DNA of 64,000 nucleotides, from NCBI GenBank assembly GCA_964599635.1, contig CAZRGM010000006.1, positions 62,001 through 126,000 of the forward strand, read 5' to 3'. Each line of letters opens with the position of its first letter. Position 1 is the first letter of the stretch. Source of the stretch: WJMT01 sp964599635. GTDB lineage: Bacteria; Acidobacteriota; Aminicenantia; Aminicenantales; Aminicenantaceae. Positions 9,741 to 17,704 of this stretch are shown here, one piece after another. Under the pieces are notes generated by a model that had not been told where the DNA came from, did not search any database, and saw nothing but the letters and a program-made list of their open reading frames with translations. A program made the translations under genes and the position numbers.

Positions 9741-10916
9741 TTATGCTTTCTTTTTCCCTGTTAACCCCATAATGACAGCTAAAACAAATAAAATTCCTGC
9801 CATAACTGCAGCAATAGGGAGACTCTGCTGAACGGATTGGGCTACGCTTAGGTTTCCAATAAATTTGGGGACAAAAGTGGCCCCCAGTAGTCCCACGGCG
9901 AAAATGATACCAAAAATACTTCCGTAAAGACTGGGATCGAATTTAGCAAAGGTCACGCCCACAATGGTGGGAAATATAGGGGCAAAGGCCAATCCAGCAA
10001 TGATGATAGCTAGGATAGCCAGATTGGGAGTGTTGGTGAATATCATAAGCACAATAGCTGCTAATGAAATCAGAGCCATTCCAGAGATGACTTTAATTCC
10101 TATAGCGGTGAGATTTTTTATCATGGATGAGAGAAAACGACCCAGCATCATGGCCACACCAAAAAGACTGAGGACTAAGCCAGCATGAAAAGCAGCTTTT
10201 GGATCATTGTTTTGACCAAAAATCTGTTCCATCAATTTTCTGATCCAAGTGCCCATGGATATTTCAAGTGACATGTAACAGAAAAGAGCTAGAGCCGCGA
10301 TCAACACCGCTCCTTTTCCTAAAACTTTGAATGCCATTGAGAGTTTATAGCCAGTAGCAACTTGAGGATAACTTACGGTAAGGGCAAAAATCAGGAAAAT
10401 GACCACTAGAATTCCCAGGATGGAAAGGGAAGTGCTGTAGGTTAATTGCAGATTATTAAGGAAGAACACAAATAGGAAAGGAGTGATCACGTATCCCAAG
10501 CCGAAAAACGCATTTCCAAAGTTGCTGGCCCGGGCTGGATCTTCTCCTTTAAAAAGGACCACGGGGATGAGAGTATTTCCTACCGTATTTAAAGACATGG
10601 CTCCTATTCCCAAAAGAATACAAGCGATCAGAGCCAATCCAAAACTTGATGCAAAGGCCAGTAAAAACATGCTGGCACTGGTAACTGTAAATCCAACGAT
10701 AGCGATGGGCTTGTAACCGAATTTGTCCACTAAAGGGCCGATGATAAGCTGGACAATGCAGCCGGTCAAAAAGAGGCCCATAACGAGTGTGCCGAACTGG
10801 GCTTCATTGATTCTCAGTGATTCCATAAGTTCTACAGATATAGAACCGAGAAGGATGAAACAGATGGCCAGTGTAAACACAGCCATTAAAGCCACCACAG
10901 CTGTCATTTTTTTCAT
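9741..10916 (-). CDS. MFS transporter
   Basis: A 391-residue protein with twelve predicted helices in two six-helix halves and the MFS loop 2-3 motif in the form GPLVDKFGYKP. The glycine-rich stretch GIGAMSLNTVGNTLIP and FGNAFFGLGYVITPFL resemble sugar-porter and FucP/TsgA-like branches, so a sugar or organic solute is plausible but unproven. The start was set at 10916: GGAGGG precedes it by five bases, while the longer frame from 10955 adds a basic stretch ahead of that site. It converges with the SSS symporter, with 61 bases between the stop codons and no obvious terminator. Confidence 0.88.
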   Translation of the reverse strand: MKKMTAVVALMAVFTLAICFILLGSISVELMESLRINEAQFGTLVMGLFLTGCIVQLIIGPLVDKFGYKPIAIVGFTVTSASMFLLAFASSFGLALIACILLGIGAMSLNTVGNTLIPVVLFKGEDPARASNFGNAFFGLGYVITPFLFVFFLNNLQLTYSTSLSILGILVVIFLIFALTVSYPQVATGYKLSMAFKVLGKGAVLIAALALFCYMSLEISMGTWIRKLMEQIFGQNNDPKAAFHAGLVLSLFGVAMMLGRFLSSMIKNLTAIGIKVISGMALISLAAIVLMIFTNTPNLAILAIIIAGLAFAPIFPTIVGVTFAKFDPSLYGSIFGIIFAVGLLGATFVPKFIGNLSVAQSVQQSLPIAAVMAGILFVLAVIMGLTGKKKA

Positions 10917-11267
10917 TGTTTCCCTCCATATTTTCCTTTTTATAGTGAATATCACAAAAAAACATATGAGTCAAAATGAAATTAACCTGATCTATTCATA
11001 CAAAAATGGCGATGATTTTATGATTAATTTATTCTCAACGATATGCAGGATTTTTTCAAGAAAAATGTCTTGAATATTTTTTCTGTTTGTATTTTAATTT
11101 TAATCGCCATTTTTTTACCTTAAAGGCAAGCCGATCTCACTGCATCTGCAGCAACCTCGGCTTGTTCATCATCCAGGTAAATTATATATTTTTATTTAGA
11201 ACTTTTATATTTGTAGATCGTAGAGTAAAATGAATAAAAAGAAGAAGTTTGAAGGGAGAAGAGACTG
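10917..11267. other. Non-coding gap holding a full copy of the palindromic repeat
   Basis: Between the divergently placed MFS gene and the small secreted protein gene nothing coding is visible. Most of the space (10981-11178) is a near-intact copy of the dispersed element described separately. Confidence 0.7.
10981..11178 (+). repeat. Dispersed palindromic repeat, short form (copy A)
   Basis: The element starts ATTAACCTGATCTATTCAT, then AAAAATGGCGAT, an AT-rich core, ATCGCCATTTTTTTACC, and a folded tail in which AAGCCGA (about 11128) pairs with TCGGCTT (about 11157). It matches the copy at 62771-63029 along nearly its whole length, but lacks 60 bases present there between two GCATCTGC direct repeats. 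No open reading frame spans it, so it is a non-autonomous element or a structured intergenic module. Confidence 0.85.
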
Positions 11268-11657
11268 GTGAGAAAAAATATTACTTTTTTTGCTTTATTC
11301 TCTTTTATTTGTATGTTGACTTCGGCAGTCTTGTTATGTCAGCAGGGAGATATTACAGGAACCTGGGAAGGAAAGACCTATGTTCCGGATCAGGGAGAAG
11401 ATGGGCTGACTCTGGTTATTGAGAAAGTCGAGGAAGGATACAAGGTGGTTATTTCAGATACCTTTGGTATGATTCAAGGTGTCGAAGCGGATGATGTGAA
11501 TTATGAGGAGGGAACCCTGAGTTTCAACTTTTCGATTTATGACGGATATCAGGACCTGATGGTTTGGATTACCCTTGAAGTGAGTGGGGATAAAATGAGC
11601 GGATATTGGGAAACGGCAGATGGAATGCGAGATTCCATAGAGATGGAAAAGAAGTAG
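11268..11657 (+). CDS. Small secreted protein of unknown function
   Basis: A 129-residue protein with a clear signal peptide (about residues 1-24, ending near SAVLLCQQ; a Cys there might be a lipobox but the context is weak). The mature part begins GDITGTWEGKTY and continues as alternating beta strands to SGDKMSGYWETADG, a layout like small lipocalin- or META-type barrels that begin with G-x-W. I do not recognise the family. The start is GTG at 11268 with GGGAG about eleven bases upstream; no better start exists. It is transcribed alone and converges with the outer-membrane protein gene 20 bases downstream. Confidence 0.75.
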   Translation: MRKNITFFALFSFICMLTSAVLLCQQGDITGTWEGKTYVPDQGEDGLTLVIEKVEEGYKVVISDTFGMIQGVEADDVNYEEGTLSFNFSIYDGYQDLMVWITLEVSGDKMSGYWETADGMRDSIEMEKK

Positions 11658-11660
11658 GCT

Positions 11661-11690
11661 TATTTAACCTGGAGTATTCATAAGTCGAAT
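11661..11690 (+). repeat. Solo end of the dispersed palindromic repeat
   Basis: TATTTAACCTGGAGTATTCAT matches the outer end of the element. It starts just after the stop codon at 11657 and overlaps the 3' end of the convergent gene. Confidence 0.55.
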
Positions 11691-12370
11691 CTGAGTCCTA
11701 AAGCCCAGGAACTGCCTGAAAAAAAGGAAAATTCAGAAGTTAAGGCAGTCTTGGGATTTAAATAATAGTCAAATCCCAGATACATGCTGAAAAAACCCCG
11801 GCTCTTGAGATTCATTTCTTCTTCTAAAGGAAGGCTTGCTTTTCCCAACAGCTTATTTACCTTAAATCCCATGTAACCGGCAAAACGAAATATTTTCACC
11901 CCAAAATCAACCGCTCCTTGAAGTTTGGTCAGAGAGAAATCCGAAGAACTTGACTTACTGAACGGCTCAAGACGGGCGATTTGAAAATCGAAACCCGTGC
12001 TTCCCTTTATGTGGATATGTTCTCCGCTCTCTTCTTCAATATCTACCATTCCGGTCAGCGTGTATTTGATTCCTCCACCATAATAGATATTGTTTTCAGT
12101 TAAAAAAAAGCTATTTGGAAAATCAGAAGTCCCCATAAATCCGTATAAGTTTACATATCGGGAGGGGCTGTATCTGAAAGTGGCTTTGAGGATGTTTCTA
12201 TCTATTTTTTCTTTCATCCCATCGAATTTGAAGTTTCGAGATAAATTCACATAAGAAAATCCCAAAGAGGTTTTCCCTTTGGTCGGGACGGTGACTCCGC
12301 TGTCAATGTCTTGGGAGAATACAAGAGACGGGAGTATGAGGATCAGAATGATAGATAAATATGTCTTCAT
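11678..12370 (-). CDS. Outer-membrane beta-barrel-like protein
   Basis: A 230-residue protein with a signal peptide (residues 1-19, cut near VFSQD). The remainder is a run of alternating amphipathic strands (SLGFSYVNLSRNFKF, YVNLYGFMGTSDF, FSMYLGFDYYLNPKTALT) ending in WALGLRFDL, i.e. an aromatic/Leu C-terminus as expected for a BAM-assembled barrel of about eight to ten strands. No enzymatic motif is seen. The function is unknown; a porin-like or structural role is only inferred. Confidence 0.75.
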   Translation of the reverse strand: MKTYLSIILILILPSLVFSQDIDSGVTVPTKGKTSLGFSYVNLSRNFKFDGMKEKIDRNILKATFRYSPSRYVNLYGFMGTSDFPNSFFLTENNIYYGGGIKYTLTGMVDIEEESGEHIHIKGSTGFDFQIARLEPFSKSSSSDFSLTKLQGAVDFGVKIFRFAGYMGFKVNKLLGKASLPLEEEMNLKSRGFFSMYLGFDYYLNPKTALTSEFSFFSGSSWALGLRFDL

Positions 12371-12619
12371 TGTTTTTTTCCCTTCAAATTTATATCCTAT
12401 TTTGGATTCTTAACTCTTATTTATATAAACGGGAAAAATGTAATAAAGGTTCACATACAAACAACCTTTTTTCATTTCTTGATTCACTTCATTAAGCAAA
12501 AATTCAGGATGATGGTTGATTTTCATATTGATTGAAAAGTATTATTATTTTATGATAAATAGCAATATTTTTTTAAAGAAATATGATTAAAAGAGACGAG
12601 CCGTATGGATGATATTTAG

Positions 12620-13987
12620 ATGAAAAAAAACCGAGAGAAGAGGTCTGTCTCCCAAAAATATATTTTTGGGGTCAAAGCCATTGCCGAATATTTAAACGTC
12701 AGTGAAAGGAATGTTTATCTCTGGGAAAAGGAATTAGATCTTCCTCTTCATAGAGTAGGAGATGCGAATAAAAGAACAGTCTATGCGTCTGTCGATGAGA
12801 TTGAGATGTGGTTGAGAAAAAGAACTTCATCTCAATCAACAAAAAGGGGGAAGAGAACTTTTACTCTTGGTTTATTGACCGTTTTTGGAGCAGGAATTAT
12901 ATTCATTTTAATCTGGATTTTTCTGATCAAAAAAAGCGATACATATGATTTTTATCTTTCTTCTTTACCTAATCCAATGAACGCTTTAACACAAGATAAG
13001 AATGTTTACATTAAGAATAGAGATGGAGAGGTGTTATGGAACTATATCGAAAGAGGTGATACAATCAGCAATGGATCAGCAGCAAGAGAAAAGAATCTGG
13101 ATTTTTTTGATATAGATCATGATCAAGCCAATGAGGTTATTGCCAGAGAGTATGACCCCGAGACCGATCAATTTTACTTAACTCTTTTTGATAACAATGG
13201 GTCAAGAGTTTGGCAGAACAGCATCATCAATGATCGAAGCTTTAGGGGTCTTCTTCTCAGGTCAAACTTCTATCCTATGTTCAGTCAATTCGCTCAAGGT
13301 CATAGAGAATCGTTTATAATAACGGCATGGCGCCACAAAACCCGCTTTTTAGTGATTATAACTAGATATGATATAAGGGGTCATCTTTTGAACGAATACA
13401 TTCATACAGGCCATCTGTCCTTTTTACTTCCTTTTGATTTAAATCAGGACGGAACTCATGAAATTCTTTTTGGAGCTACCAACAATCTTCTTAACGGCGA
13501 GGCTGTTCTGGGTATTTTAGAGATTGAAGATTTTAAAGGGGTCTGTCCCCCAAATCGGATTGAACCGGAATACCAGCGCCTTAAATATCTTTTGCAGAGA
13601 TACATTGCGGATGAAACTGAATCAGGAAATCAAATCGCTTACATCCGATTTAAAAAAACAAATCACTTTATGGATCATGCCAGGCCTTATGCTTTTCCTG
13701 TGTTTGATCATTTAGATGAAAATTTATTTCATATCTATATTTCTCCCTGGGGACTTGGGTATGAAGATATTCTTATTGGATTTGAATATGTTTTCAGCAA
13801 CAAGTTGAAATTAATGGATATCATCCCGACTCCTGGACTTAGGAAATTTAAGCCTACTTTATGCCAGGATAGCCAGGAAGATATTTCAATTCAGGCTCTC
13901 AATCAAGTCTATGCAGAAAATATTTTGGGATGGAAACAGGGGAGATGGGTTTCTCTGGATGAGCTGGATTTGAATTTAGATAATTAA
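12620..13987 (+). CDS. Membrane-anchored HTH regulator with extracytoplasmic repeat domain
   Basis: Residues about 15-70 form a MerR/excisionase-like winged helix (FGVKAIAEYLNVSERNVYLW, ending VDEIEMWLRKR) that should bind DNA in the cytoplasm. A basic linker leads to one transmembrane helix at about residues 88-108 (LGLLTVFGAGIIFILIWIF). The remaining roughly 345 residues face outward and contain FG-GAP-like loops (FFDIDHDQANEVIA, LPFDLNQDGTHEILFG), suggesting a beta-propeller. This is the ToxR/CadC layout: a one-component transmembrane regulator. The stop codon is formed inside an end of the dispersed repeat (AAT-TAA-CCTGG). The start at 12620 follows a weak leader with no strong Shine-Dalgarno. 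The ligand and targets are unknown. Confidence 0.8.
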   Translation: MKKNREKRSVSQKYIFGVKAIAEYLNVSERNVYLWEKELDLPLHRVGDANKRTVYASVDEIEMWLRKRTSSQSTKRGKRTFTLGLLTVFGAGIIFILIWIFLIKKSDTYDFYLSSLPNPMNALTQDKNVYIKNRDGEVLWNYIERGDTISNGSAAREKNLDFFDIDHDQANEVIAREYDPETDQFYLTLFDNNGSRVWQNSIINDRSFRGLLLRSNFYPMFSQFAQGHRESFIITAWRHKTRFLVIITRYDIRGHLLNEYIHTGHLSFLLPFDLNQDGTHEILFGATNNLLNGEAVLGILEIEDFKGVCPPNRIEPEYQRLKYLLQRYIADETESGNQIAYIRFKKTNHFMDHARPYAFPVFDHLDENLFHIYISPWGLGYEDILIGFEYVFSNKLKLMDIIPTPGLRKFKPTLCQDSQEDISIQALNQVYAENILGWKQGRWVSLDELDLNLDN

Positions 13988-14006
13988 CCTGGAATATTCG
14001 CAAAAA
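13983..14006 (+). repeat. Solo end of the dispersed repeat providing a stop codon
   Basis: AATTAACCTGGAATATTCG matches the outer end of the palindromic repeat family. The TAA of this motif is the stop codon of the upstream HTH-propeller gene. Confidence 0.55.
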
Positions 14007-14050
14007 GAGTCTTCAAAATTATTCTGAATATTTTGAAATAAAGTAGAAAC

Positions 14051-15256
14051 CTAGCTTTCTATGATTTTGTATTCATAGTATTTTGTCCCGCGTTCTTTGT
14101 CCAAAAGAAACACCCGGTCTTTGTGGATATGGATTTCATTGACAAAATGATCCACAGGAATCCTTTGAATGAGGATTCCTTTGGGACTGAATATTTCAAG
14201 CACATAGGCATCGGTTTTTATCTGCTCTGTATTCCCTTTTAATTTGACAGACATGGAACGCTGTCCATCTATGTTCATCACACTGACTGATTTATTCACT
14301 TTCTCATCCTCTTTGAGCTGTCTGTTTAATGTGATGACCCAAACTCTCCCTTTGGAATCCACAGATAGACCTTCACTGCATCGGTTCATTTCAGGAAGCT
14401 GAACCATTCGGCCTCTTCCCGATGATTCCATTTTTCCTTTATCTTTAGGAGTTTTCATACTGTAGTTGAGGGGCCGGTCTGCTCTCCATAACAGCTTCCC
14501 TTCAGGAGAGTATTTCTCGACTCTGTTTTGGTGCAAAAAGGTTAAATAGATAAAATCTTCCCTGTCTACGGCAAATTCATACTGGTTTCCCATATGATTT
14601 AATAATATATGTTTAAAGTCAAAACGCTCTCCGAATTCTTGGATCAGATTTCCATCCCTATCATAGACCTTGATCAATTTAGGAAGCACCTTTTCTTCGG
14701 ATTGAGGGATCATCAGAAGGCTTCCAGTTGAATTCATGATGATTTTTCCAGAATCGAGTACTTGAATGGATCCCGCCGTTTCATTTGTGAATTTGATGGT
14801 CTTGTATTCTGAACCTTCTGGATTGAGTATCTGGATTCTGTTGTTTTGAGGATCCGAGATATAGAGATTATTATCTTTGTCAATATCCATGGATGAGGGA
14901 AGATAAAATTCTCCGGGACCCTGCCCCTGTCTTCCTATGGTGGTGATGTATTCATAGTCTGAATTAAATTTTTGGATCCTGTGGTTTCCTGAATCCAGGA
15001 TGTAGATATTTCCTTTTTCATCAAAAACAATATTTTCGGGGAGATAAAAGGCCAGGTTTTCATCGGGAGTGTTGATATCTCCTAGGGTATTGATGAGTTT
15101 TAAGGAGATAGCCACAGAGCTGTTTTTTAAGCTTTTTTCAGTGTTGTGGATGAATTGCACGCCGTCTTTGGTCTCGATCTCCTGAGAGAAAGAGACGGAG
15201 AAGGCGAGAAAAAATAAAAATAGGAAACATGCCAGCCCTCTCATTATTTCTTTCAT
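14051..15256 (-). CDS. Secreted 6-bladed beta-propeller (NHL-repeat) protein
   Basis: A 401-residue protein with a signal peptide (residues about 5-25). It carries NHL-type blades: LPENIVFDEKGNIYILDSGN followed by HRIQKFNSDYEY, then LPSSMDIDKDNNLYISDPQN, further blades to the C-terminus, and closing YEYKIIES. Such 6-bladed propellers are expanded in Aminicenantes and Bacteroidetes. They bind peptides or sugars or act as scaffolds; no catalytic residues are evident. AAAGGAG lies seven bases before the ATG at 15256. Repeat ends flank it on both sides (13983 and 15331). Confidence 0.85.
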   Translation of the reverse strand: MKEIMRGLACFLFLFFLAFSVSFSQEIETKDGVQFIHNTEKSLKNSSVAISLKLINTLGDINTPDENLAFYLPENIVFDEKGNIYILDSGNHRIQKFNSDYEYITTIGRQGQGPGEFYLPSSMDIDKDNNLYISDPQNNRIQILNPEGSEYKTIKFTNETAGSIQVLDSGKIIMNSTGSLLMIPQSEEKVLPKLIKVYDRDGNLIQEFGERFDFKHILLNHMGNQYEFAVDREDFIYLTFLHQNRVEKYSPEGKLLWRADRPLNYSMKTPKDKGKMESSGRGRMVQLPEMNRCSEGLSVDSKGRVWVITLNRQLKEDEKVNKSVSVMNIDGQRSMSVKLKGNTEQIKTDAYVLEIFSPKGILIQRIPVDHFVNEIHIHKDRVFLLDKERGTKYYEYKIIES

Positions 15257-15330
15257 GATAAAACTCCTTTTTTAATCTTCGAAATTGGTGAAAATGCCCA
15301 TAAGAATGAATAATAAATATTATGAGTCAT

Positions 15331-15369
15331 CGGCATTGCCATTTTTTTGAATAATTCGGATTAATTATA
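15331..15369 (-). repeat. Solo end of the dispersed palindromic repeat
   Basis: CATTGCCATTTTTTTGAATA followed by ATTCGGATTAATTAT matches the reverse complement of the outer end plus the ATGGCGAT core. It lies between the divergent propeller and aminotransferase genes. Confidence 0.65.
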
Positions 15370-15433
15370 TAAACCCATCATAGATTTTTAAAGTTGCACA
15401 AAATATTTTTAGTGTACAATCGAGTTCGCAAAT

Positions 15434-15462
15434 TTGATTTAAAGCCTATTATTTAATATATT
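15434..15462 (+). promoter_or_regulatory. Sigma-70-like promoter for the aminotransferase cluster
   Basis: TTGATT (15434-15439), a 17-base spacer and TATATT (15457-15462) are visible. Expected transcription start is near 15469, about 82 bases before the aminotransferase ATG. Confidence 0.6.
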
Positions 15463-15467
15463 TTTAT

Positions 15468-15503
15468 TCTGAGACAAATGTGTTTCTTGTTGTTTATCTC
15501 AGA
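15468..15503 (+). promoter_or_regulatory. Leader hairpin at the predicted mRNA 5' end
   Basis: TCTGAGACAAA (15468-15478) and TTTATCTCAGA (15493-15503) pair in 10 of 11 positions across a 14-base loop, starting almost exactly at the predicted transcription start. It could stabilise the mRNA, serve as an operator or form part of a regulatory leader. A 14-codon frame (15479-15523, beginning MCFLLFISE) opens inside the loop but has no ribosome binding site. Confidence 0.5.
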
Positions 15504-15550
15504 GATAAGGGTTAGCGATTGAAAAAAGACATAAAAGGAGGATCAAGGAA

Positions 15551-16678
15551 ATGATTAAATTTCAGCCATTTGTCATGGAGCGTATGATGTCCAAGTCTGA
15601 AAAGTATGTTGAATATAATATTTCTGAAAGCGGGGTCCACCCGATGACTCTTAAGGAGTTGTTTGCTGGGGATCAAGATTTTATTGATAAACTGCTTTCT
15701 ACTGAAATAGATTACGCTCATGCTAATGGGATTCCTGAATTGAGAGAAAATATTGCGGCTATGTATAAAGATGCCGCTGCAGAGAATGTTCTGGTAACAA
15801 CTGGAGCTATTGAAGCCAATTACAATGCCATCAATGCTCTTCTTGCCCCGGGAGATGAAATGATTATTATGCTGCCGAACTATATGCAGATTTGGGGTAT
15901 CGCCAAAAATCAAAACTTAAATCTGAAGACTTTTCATTTACGTGAAGTCAATAAATGGGCCCCTGATCTTCAGGAGCTTAATGAAATGGTCACTGAGAAT
16001 ACAAAGCTCATTGCCCTATGCAATCCAGATAATCCTACGGGGTATATTCTTAAAGAAAACGAAATGAATGCTGTGATAAATACAGCGGATCAAGTTGGAG
16101 CATGGATTTTAGCTGATGAAGTTTATGCTGGTGCGGAGCGTTTAACAGAGGAACAAACACCTTCGTTTTACGGCCGCTATGATAAAGTGATTGCGGTAGG
16201 GAGTTTAAGTAAATCCTATGGTTTCCCAGGTCTTCGTATTGGCTGGGTGGTGGGCCCTTCTGATATTGTTGATCATATCTGGGCTCGTCATGAGTATACG
16301 ACTCTGAGTGCGACCATGTTATCCAATCATATTGCAGCATTCGTGCTCTCTCCTGGGGTTCGTCCTCGAATCATTCAGCGCACCCGGGATTATATCCGAA
16401 ATGGATTTCCTATCCTTGAACAATGGATGAATGATCATGGGAACACATTCAGTTTTACGCCTCCCCAAGCGGCGGCGATTGCTTTTGTTCGATATCATTT
16501 AGATATTAATTCTACTGAATTTACTGAGCGTTTGATAAAGGAAAAAAGTGTCCTGATTGTGCCAGGTGATCATTTTGGTATGGACAAATTTTTGCGGATC
16601 AGTTACGGCCTGCCGCGTGACTATCTTACGGCTGCGCTTGATCGCATTCATGAGTTAGTTATGGAGCTAAAGCGGTAA
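15551..16678 (+). CDS. PLP-dependent aminotransferase (fold type I, class I/II)
   Basis: A 375-residue cytoplasmic enzyme. Fold-type-I landmarks are in order: TTGAIEANYNAINALL (cofactor phosphate loop), NPDNPTGYIL, the Asp of ILADEVYAG that contacts the pyridine N, the Schiff-base Lys in GSLSKSYGFPGLRIGW, and the substrate-binding Arg in FLRISYG. AAAGGAGG precedes the ATG. The next gene, an ornithine-cyclodeaminase-like enzyme, starts 18 bases downstream, so they form an operon. This pairing suggests metabolism of a basic or imino amino acid (ornithine, arginine or proline related); capreomycidine-synthase-like members of this branch act on arginine derivatives. The exact substrate is not determinable. 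Confidence 0.9.
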   Translation: MIKFQPFVMERMMSKSEKYVEYNISESGVHPMTLKELFAGDQDFIDKLLSTEIDYAHANGIPELRENIAAMYKDAAAENVLVTTGAIEANYNAINALLAPGDEMIIMLPNYMQIWGIAKNQNLNLKTFHLREVNKWAPDLQELNEMVTENTKLIALCNPDNPTGYILKENEMNAVINTADQVGAWILADEVYAGAERLTEEQTPSFYGRYDKVIAVGSLSKSYGFPGLRIGWVVGPSDIVDHIWARHEYTTLSATMLSNHIAAFVLSPGVRPRIIQRTRDYIRNGFPILEQWMNDHGNTFSFTPPQAAAIAFVRYHLDINSTEFTERLIKEKSVLIVPGDHFGMDKFLRISYGLPRDYLTAALDRIHELVMELKR

Positions 16679-16696
16679 TCGAAGGGGATGATAGTT

Positions 16697-17644
16697 ATGA
16701 GAATCATTTCATTGGAAGAAATAAAGAAAGTCCTTTCCTCCCTTGACATCATATCCTCTATGGAAGCAGGCTTTGTCGCGTATTCACAAAAAAAGACTGT
16801 AATCCCCCCTGTAGGTGAGCTGATACTGGAGAGGGGGGAAGTTCACATAAAATACGGATATCTCAAAGAGGATCCATACTATGTCATTAAAATTGCCTCA
16901 GGATTTTATGACAATGCTGAATTTGGGTTGCCTTCCAGTAACGGACTCATGTTGCTTTTTAGCCAGAAAACCGGGGAACTTGTGAGTATCCTGTTAGATG
17001 AAGGCTATCTAACCGATGTCCGGACTGCAGCAGCCGGTGCAGTGGCTGCTAAACATCTTGCTCCCAGGAATACGAAACGGATCGGTATTGTTGGAACAGG
17101 CATTCAGGCCCGTTTACAATTGAGTTATTTGTCAAATGTTAGTGAGTGCAAACAGGTCCTGGTTTGGGGAAGAGGTCGCAGCCAATTAGAAATGTATAAA
17201 ACCGAAATGCAAAAACAGGGCTTTCTTATTGAAACCACATTGGACACGAGCGATATTTTGAGGACCTGTAACCTGGTCGTCACGACGACTCCATCCAGAA
17301 CGCCTCTGATAAGCTCATCTGATTTACAGCCGGGTACCCATATTACAGCCGTGGGTTCTGACACTCCAGATAAGCAGGAATTGGATTCGGCGATTTTGAA
17401 AAGAGCCGACATTGTTGTGGCGGATAGTATTTCCCAATGTTTGCTGAGGGGCGAGATCTACAAGGCTGTTCAGTCCAATCAAATTTCCGGTGATGACCTT
17501 GTTGAATTGGGTGATATTATAGCAGGAGCCAGGACAGGACGTACCCATGACAATCAGATCACGGTTTCAGATCTGACAGGAGTTGCTGTACAGGATATTC
17601 AGATCACTGAAGCTGTTTACAAAGCGATTGTTTTAAAAGAATAA
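16697..17644 (+). CDS. Ornithine cyclodeaminase / mu-crystallin family enzyme
   Basis: A 315-residue NAD(P)-binding protein of the OCD/mu-crystallin family, which covers ornithine cyclodeaminases, alanine dehydrogenases and ketimine reductases. Visible landmarks: the substrate Lys region VHIKYGYLKEDPYYVIKIAS, LTDVRTAAAGAVAAKHLAP, the Rossmann loop IGIVGTGIQARLQL, ITAVGSDTPDKQELD and the C-terminal TGVAVQDIQIT. The start at 16697 leaves a usable gap after the AGGGG sequence (16683-16687); the ATG at 16688 would touch it. It lies in the same operon as the aminotransferase, so it may reduce or cyclise that enzyme's product. Confidence 0.9.
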   Translation: MRIISLEEIKKVLSSLDIISSMEAGFVAYSQKKTVIPPVGELILERGEVHIKYGYLKEDPYYVIKIASGFYDNAEFGLPSSNGLMLLFSQKTGELVSILLDEGYLTDVRTAAAGAVAAKHLAPRNTKRIGIVGTGIQARLQLSYLSNVSECKQVLVWGRGRSQLEMYKTEMQKQGFLIETTLDTSDILRTCNLVVTTTPSRTPLISSSDLQPGTHITAVGSDTPDKQELDSAILKRADIVVADSISQCLLRGEIYKAVQSNQISGDDLVELGDIIAGARTGRTHDNQITVSDLTGVAVQDIQITEAVYKAIVLKE

Positions 17645-17704
17645 GGGTATTTTTTGCTGGACAAATAAATCTGTATCAAGTAAAAAGAGAGGGGGAGGGC
17701 GGAA

